Position numbers and translations under genes: made by a program. Shown here piece by piece: positions 61,032-64,000 of a DNA stretch of 64,000 nt. The DNA is from Arthrobacter sp. B1805. GTDB lineage: Bacteria > Actinomycetota > Actinomycetes > Actinomycetales > Micrococcaceae. Below the pieces are notes generated by a model. It made no database searches. It saw only the letters and a list, made by a program, of their open reading frames with translations, and was not told the origin of the DNA. Position 1 is the stretch's first letter. Each line of letters opens with the position of its first letter. The stretch covers positions 1 through 64,000 of the forward strand of contig NZ_PJIQ01000009.1 in the NCBI RefSeq assembly GCF_002929745.1. Direction: 5' to 3'.

Positions 61032-62021
61032 ATGGACATTGATATGAGTGCGCTGAGGCTCCTCGAACGCGAACGGGAGATTCCGCTCGACAAGCTGATT
61101 CCCACCATCGAGCAGGCATTGCTCATCGCATACCACCGCTCACCCGGCGCCCACGAGACGGCACGCGCCGAGCTCGACCGCCGCAACGGACACGTCACCA
61201 TCTGGGCAACGGAGAAGGACGACGACGGCGCGCCCGTGGGCGAGTTCGACGACACCCCGACGGGCTTCGGCCGCATCGCCGCGAGTACCGCGCGGCAGAT
61301 CATCCTGCAGCGCCTGCGGGACGCGGAGGACGACAACATCCTCGGGGAGTTCCGCGGCAAGGAGGGCGAACTCGTCGCAGGCATGATCCAGCAGGGCAAC
61401 AATCCGCACATGGTGCAGGTGAACCTGGGGTCCGTCGAGGCCGTCCTCCCGCCGCCCGAGCAGGTGCCGGGGGAGAAGTACCTGCACGGCACGCGGCTTC
61501 GCGCGTTCGTCGTCGATGTCCACCGTGGCATGAAGGGGCCGTCGATCACGCTGTCCCGGTCCCACCCGGGTCTCGTGCGGAAGCTCTTCGAACTGGAGGT
61601 CCCCGAGGTCGCGGACAAGACGGTCGAGATCGTCGCCCTCGCGAGGGAGGCCGGGCACCGCACCAAGATCGCCGTGAAGGCGAACGTGCCGGGCGTCAAC
61701 GCAAAGGGTGCCTGCATCGGCGAGATGGGCACTCGTGTCCGCGCCGTCATGAGCGAGCTGAACGACGAGAAGATCGACATCGTCGACTACAACGACGACC
61801 CGGCTGCTTTCATCGCGAGCTCGCTGTCACCGTCGCGCGTTACCTCGGTGACGATCACGGACGAGGCCACGCGCTCGGCCCGCGTGGTCGTGCCGGACTA
61901 CCAGCTGTCCCTCGCCATCGGCAAGGAGGGCCAGAACGCCCGCCTCGCTGCGAAGCTCACCGGCTGGCGGATCGACATCGTCTCGGACGCCGCGCAGGCG
62001 GCCCAGGCGCCCAAGCCCTAG
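61032..62021 (+). CDS. nusA: Transcription termination/antitermination factor NusA
   Basis: Binds RNA polymerase and nascent RNA. The 329-residue protein has an N-terminal polymerase-binding domain ([21 protein letters not shown]), an S1 domain ([20 protein letters not shown], about 115-180), and two KH domains ([56 protein letters not shown]). It lacks the acidic repeats of E. coli NusA, as is normal for Actinobacteria. GGAG precedes the ATG. It lies 11 bases after rimP. Confidence 0.96.
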   Translation: MDIDMSALRLLEREREIPLDKLIPTIEQALLIAYHRSPGAHETARAELDRRNGHVTIWATEKDDDGAPVGEFDDTPTGFGRIAASTARQIILQRLRDAEDDNILGEFRGKEGELVAGMIQQGNNPHMVQVNLGSVEAVLPPPEQVPGEKYLHGTRLRAFVVDVHRGMKGPSITLSRSHPGLVRKLFELEVPEVADKTVEIVALAREAGHRTKIAVKANVPGVNAKGACIGEMGTRVRAVMSELNDEKIDIVDYNDDPAAFIASSLSPSRVTSVTITDEATRSARVVVPDYQLSLAIGKEGQNARLAAKLTGWRIDIVSDAAQAAQAPKP

Positions 62022-62054
62022 CGCCGGTCGGCCAGCGGAACCGGAAGGGGTAGA

Positions 62055-62510
62055 ATGGAAGGGACTGCTGTCGAGTCGCGCCCGGAAGACTCTGCTCATC
62101 GAGAAGATATTGCTCATCGAGAAGATATTGCTCACCGAGAAGAGTCCGGGCACCGTCCGGAGGACACTCATCCGATACGCACCTGCGTAGGATGCCGCCG
62201 GCGGGACCGCCAGTCACACGTGATGCGGGTTGTTGCACGACCGATCGACGGGCAGGATGTCGCCGTCATCGATGAGCGGCGCCGGCTATCCGGACGGGGT
62301 GCTTGGCTGCATCCCGACCCGGCATGCATGGAAACGGCCGTCAAACGGAAAGCCTTCAACAGGGCCTTCCGCAAGCCGGTGGATACTGCGCAGTTCGCAG
62401 CGGACTTCCAGGCACACCTGGAGCGTCGAGATGGACGCTCCGACTCACCACCGTCCTCCCGGAAAGCGGGTCAGAACCCTCATGGAAACCCGATGAGAAC
62501 CCAGCGATGA
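62055..62510 (+). CDS. ylxR: YlxR (DUF448) RNA-binding protein with an N-terminal hexapeptide repeat
   Basis: A 151-residue protein. The YlxR domain covers about residues 40-115: [19 protein letters not shown], the [19 protein letters not shown] block and [10 protein letters not shown]. YlxR is a nucleoid-associated or RNA-binding protein, reported to bind RNase P RNA in one species. The first 38 residues hold repeats [24 protein letters not shown] encoded by an 18-base tandem repeat. The ATG follows GGAAGGGG. TAGAAT overlaps the start, so a second internal promoter is possible but would remove this ATG. Confidence 0.9.
   Translation: MEGTAVESRPEDSAHREDIAHREDIAHREESGHRPEDTHPIRTCVGCRRRDRQSHVMRVVARPIDGQDVAVIDERRRLSGRGAWLHPDPACMETAVKRKAFNRAFRKPVDTAQFAADFQAHLERRDGRSDSPPSSRKAGQNPHGNPMRTQR
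62094..62143 (+). repeat. 18-bp tandem repeat inside ylxR
   Basis: Units of 18 bases beginning GCTCATCGAGAAGATATT at 62094-62111 and 62112-62129 are identical; a partial third (62130-62143) has one change. A degenerate earlier partial copy precedes them. The units are AT-richer than the surrounding gene and keep the frame. Confidence 0.85.
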
Positions 62511-62512
62511 GT

Positions 62513-62538
62513 GCGCAACGATGACCAATCCGTTGCGC
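62513..62538 (+). terminator. Hairpin between ylxR and infB
   Basis: GCGCAACG (62513-62520) and CGTTGCGC (62531-62538) form an eight-base-pair stem with a ten-base loop, three bases after the ylxR stop. There is no T-run. It may stabilise the mRNA or partly terminate before infB. Confidence 0.45.
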
Positions 62539-62634
62539 TCTGCATTCGATCTACCAGACGCCCTAGCGACTGGGATCAGCAGTAGGAAATAGACGGTTCG
62601 TGCCTGACTCGGTGCGGACCGAGACAGGAGAAAT

Positions 62635-64000
62635 GTGGCCAAGGTCCGCGTACACGAGCTCGCCAAAGAGCTCGGTATAACCTCGAAAGACGCAGTCGCA
62701 AAACTGCAGGAACTGGGCGAATTCGTCCGTTCAGCCTCATCCACCATCGAGGCACCCGTCGTGAAGAAACTTCGCGGCGCGTTCCCCGATGCCGCCGGTA
62801 CCAAGACCGCTGCGGCACCCTCACGCCCCGCGGCTCCCGCGTCGCCGGGCCCGAAGCCGGGTGCTGCCCAGGCTGCTCCTGAGGCATCCGCCCCGGCCGC
62901 ACCTGCACCCGCCGTACCTGCACCCGCGACTCCGGCGGCTCCGCCCGCTCCGGCAGCCCCCCAGGCATCCCCGTTCTCGAACGGTGCCGCTCCAGCCGAA
63001 ACGCCGGCCGCCGCAGCACAGGTGACCCCGCCCGAGCAGGGCACCCAGAACGACGGCGCGACGCCCGGTTCACGTCCGGCCCCGCGTCCCGCCACCCCGC
63101 CCGCCGCACCGTCGGCAGGCACCACGCGTCCCTCGGGCGCCCGCCCGGGTGGAGCGCCTCGTCCGGGCAACAACCCGTTCGCACCCTCGCAGGGTATGGG
63201 TTCGCGCCGGGGGGACACCGATCGCGGAGCCGACCGTGCGTCGGACCGTCCGCCGCGTCCGGGCAACAACCCGTTCGCACCCTCGCAGGGCATGCCCCGG
63301 CCCGGTCGTCGTGACGATGCCCAGCAGCGTCCCGCCGCAGGACCCGGTGGTCCCCGTCCGGCTGCTGGTGCAGGTGGTCCCCGTCCGGCCGCTGGTGCAG
63401 GCGGACCCCGCCCCGGCGCGCCGCGTCCCGGCGCTCCCCGTCCCGGTGGTGCTCCCGGCTCGCGCCCGACCCCGGGCATGATGCCCAACCGCACCGAACG
63501 CCCCGCTGCCCCCGGCCGCGGAGCGCCCGGTGCCGGTGCTGGTGCCGGTCCGCGCCGCGGACCCGGCGGTGCGCCGAACAGCCCCAGCGGAGCACCCGCA
63601 GGCGGCGGCTTCGGTAAGGGCACCCGCGGACGCGGCGGCACTGCCGGCGCGTTCGGAAAGGGTGGAGCCGGCCGCGGCAAGCAGCGCAAGTCAAAGCGCG
63701 CGAAGCGGCAGGAACTGGAGCAGATGTCGGCTCCTTCGCTGGGTGGCGTGAGCGTACCCCGTGGCGACGGCAACACCATCGTGCGCCTGCGCCGTGGTTC
63801 CTCCATCACGGACTTCGCCGACAAGATCGAGGCGAACCCCGCCGCACTGGTCACCGTGCTGTTCCACCTCGGTGAGATGGCCACGGCGACCCAGTCCCTC
63901 GACGAGGACACCTTCGAGGTGCTCGGCACGGAACTCGGTTACAAGATCCAGGTCGTCTCGCCCGAGGACGAGGAGCGCGAGCTCCTCAGCAGCTTCGACA
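62635..64000 (+). CDS. infB: Translation initiation factor IF-2, 5' part (cut by the window end)
   Basis: Only the first 455 codons are present, without a stop. From GTG 62635 (GGAG at 62627-62630) the protein starts [19 protein letters not shown], the IF2_N domain, then has an Ala/Pro/Gly/Arg-rich linker of about 300 residues, a Lys/Arg-rich segment ([12 protein letters not shown]), and enters the second IF2_N-type region ([20 protein letters not shown]). The G domain lies beyond the window. A 35-base exact repeat encodes [10 protein letters not shown] twice in the linker. An ATG at 62633 is out of frame. Confidence 0.96.
   Translation, partial: MAKVRVHELAKELGITSKDAVAKLQELGEFVRSASSTIEAPVVKKLRGAFPDAAGTKTAAAPSRPAAPASPGPKPGAAQAAPEASAPAAPAPAVPAPATPAAPPAPAAPQASPFSNGAAPAETPAAAAQVTPPEQGTQNDGATPGSRPAPRPATPPAAPSAGTTRPSGARPGGAPRPGNNPFAPSQGMGSRRGDTDRGADRASDRPPRPGNNPFAPSQGMPRPGRRDDAQQRPAAGPGGPRPAAGAGGPRPAAGAGGPRPGAPRPGAPRPGGAPGSRPTPGMMPNRTERPAAPGRGAPGAGAGAGPRRGPGGAPNSPSGAPAGGGFGKGTRGRGGTAGAFGKGGAGRGKQRKSKRAKRQELEQMSAPSLGGVSVPRGDGNTIVRLRRGSSITDFADKIEANPAALVTVLFHLGEMATATQSLDEDTFEVLGTELGYKIQVVSPEDEERELLSSFD
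63160..63290 (+). repeat. Two exact 35-bp copies in the infB linker
   Basis: Bases 63160-63194 and 63256-63290 are identical, spaced 96 bases apart (32 codons), and code for [12 protein letters not shown]. Further Gly/Ala/Pro near-repeats (GAGGPRPAA type) follow at about 63350-63420. Confidence 0.85.

Noticed and set aside
62094-62143. CRISPR-like array
   Set aside because: The units are contiguous, only 18 bases, have no spacers and lie in frame inside ylxR. No cas genes are present.

Overview
The window is 64 kb of dense, GC-rich chromosome with no insertion sequence, prophage, integrase or CRISPR array. Gene content, leaderless promoters, the protein sequences of IspG and ProS, and the order rpsB-tsf-pyrH-frr-cdsA ... 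dxr-rseP-ispG-proS ... rimP-nusA-ylxR-infB all point to an actinobacterium of the Micrococcaceae, most likely Arthrobacter in the broad sense. The genus is inferred from recall of related proteins, not from a search.

Layout. 1-12 kb: a DMT transporter, glyQS, an acetyltransferase, an acyltransferase, an alpha/beta hydrolase, a YibE/F membrane protein, dusB, dgt and dnaG, ending in tRNA-Asn with a strong terminator. 12-23 kb: an SDR-DUF2867 protein, two MFS transporters, a holin-like membrane protein, a CDP-alcohol phosphatidyltransferase, a NIPA-like transporter, a GT4 glycosyltransferase, a CAT-anticodon tRNA, a glutaryl-CoA-dehydrogenase-like enzyme and an M23 peptidase. 23-28.5 kb: core translation and lipid genes rpsB, tsf, pyrH, frr, cdsA and a DivIVA-repeat protein.

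28.5-49 kb is a metabolic block lying between cdsA and dxr. It starts with two sodium/solute symporter systems, each preceded by a small two-helix membrane protein, arranged divergently. One arm also encodes a LytS/LytTR two-component system. It continues with a TetR regulator, an Lrp/AsnC regulator, the three-gene branched-chain keto acid dehydrogenase complex, a second TetR regulator, and a seven-gene leucine/isovalerate operon (methylcrotonyl-CoA carboxylase beta and alpha, acyl-CoA dehydrogenase, SCOT A and B, MaoC hydratase, CitE-type lyase). This set matches the gene content of Mycobacterium tuberculosis Rv2495c-Rv2506 and explains a full route from leucine keto acid to acetyl-CoA and acetoacetyl-CoA without a classical HMG-CoA lyase. 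Two CRP/GlxR-like boxes (one before the acetate symporter, one before the dehydrogenase) and a pair of TetR operators suggest joint carbon-source control.

49-64 kb: the isoprenoid genes dxr and ispG, the site-2 protease rseP, a SatD-like HTH protein with an AT-rich palindrome at its start, proS, a TauE/SafE permease, an APH(6)-like kinase, a DUF4439 protein, and the rimP-nusA-ylxR-infB operon, with infB cut by the window end.

At least ten genes have a TAnnnT-like hexamer 6-7 bases before the start codon, the mark of leaderless transcription. Two mini-ORFs exactly bridge or overlap the start codons of following genes. Function calls rest on visible motifs and remembered family knowledge; no searches were run.
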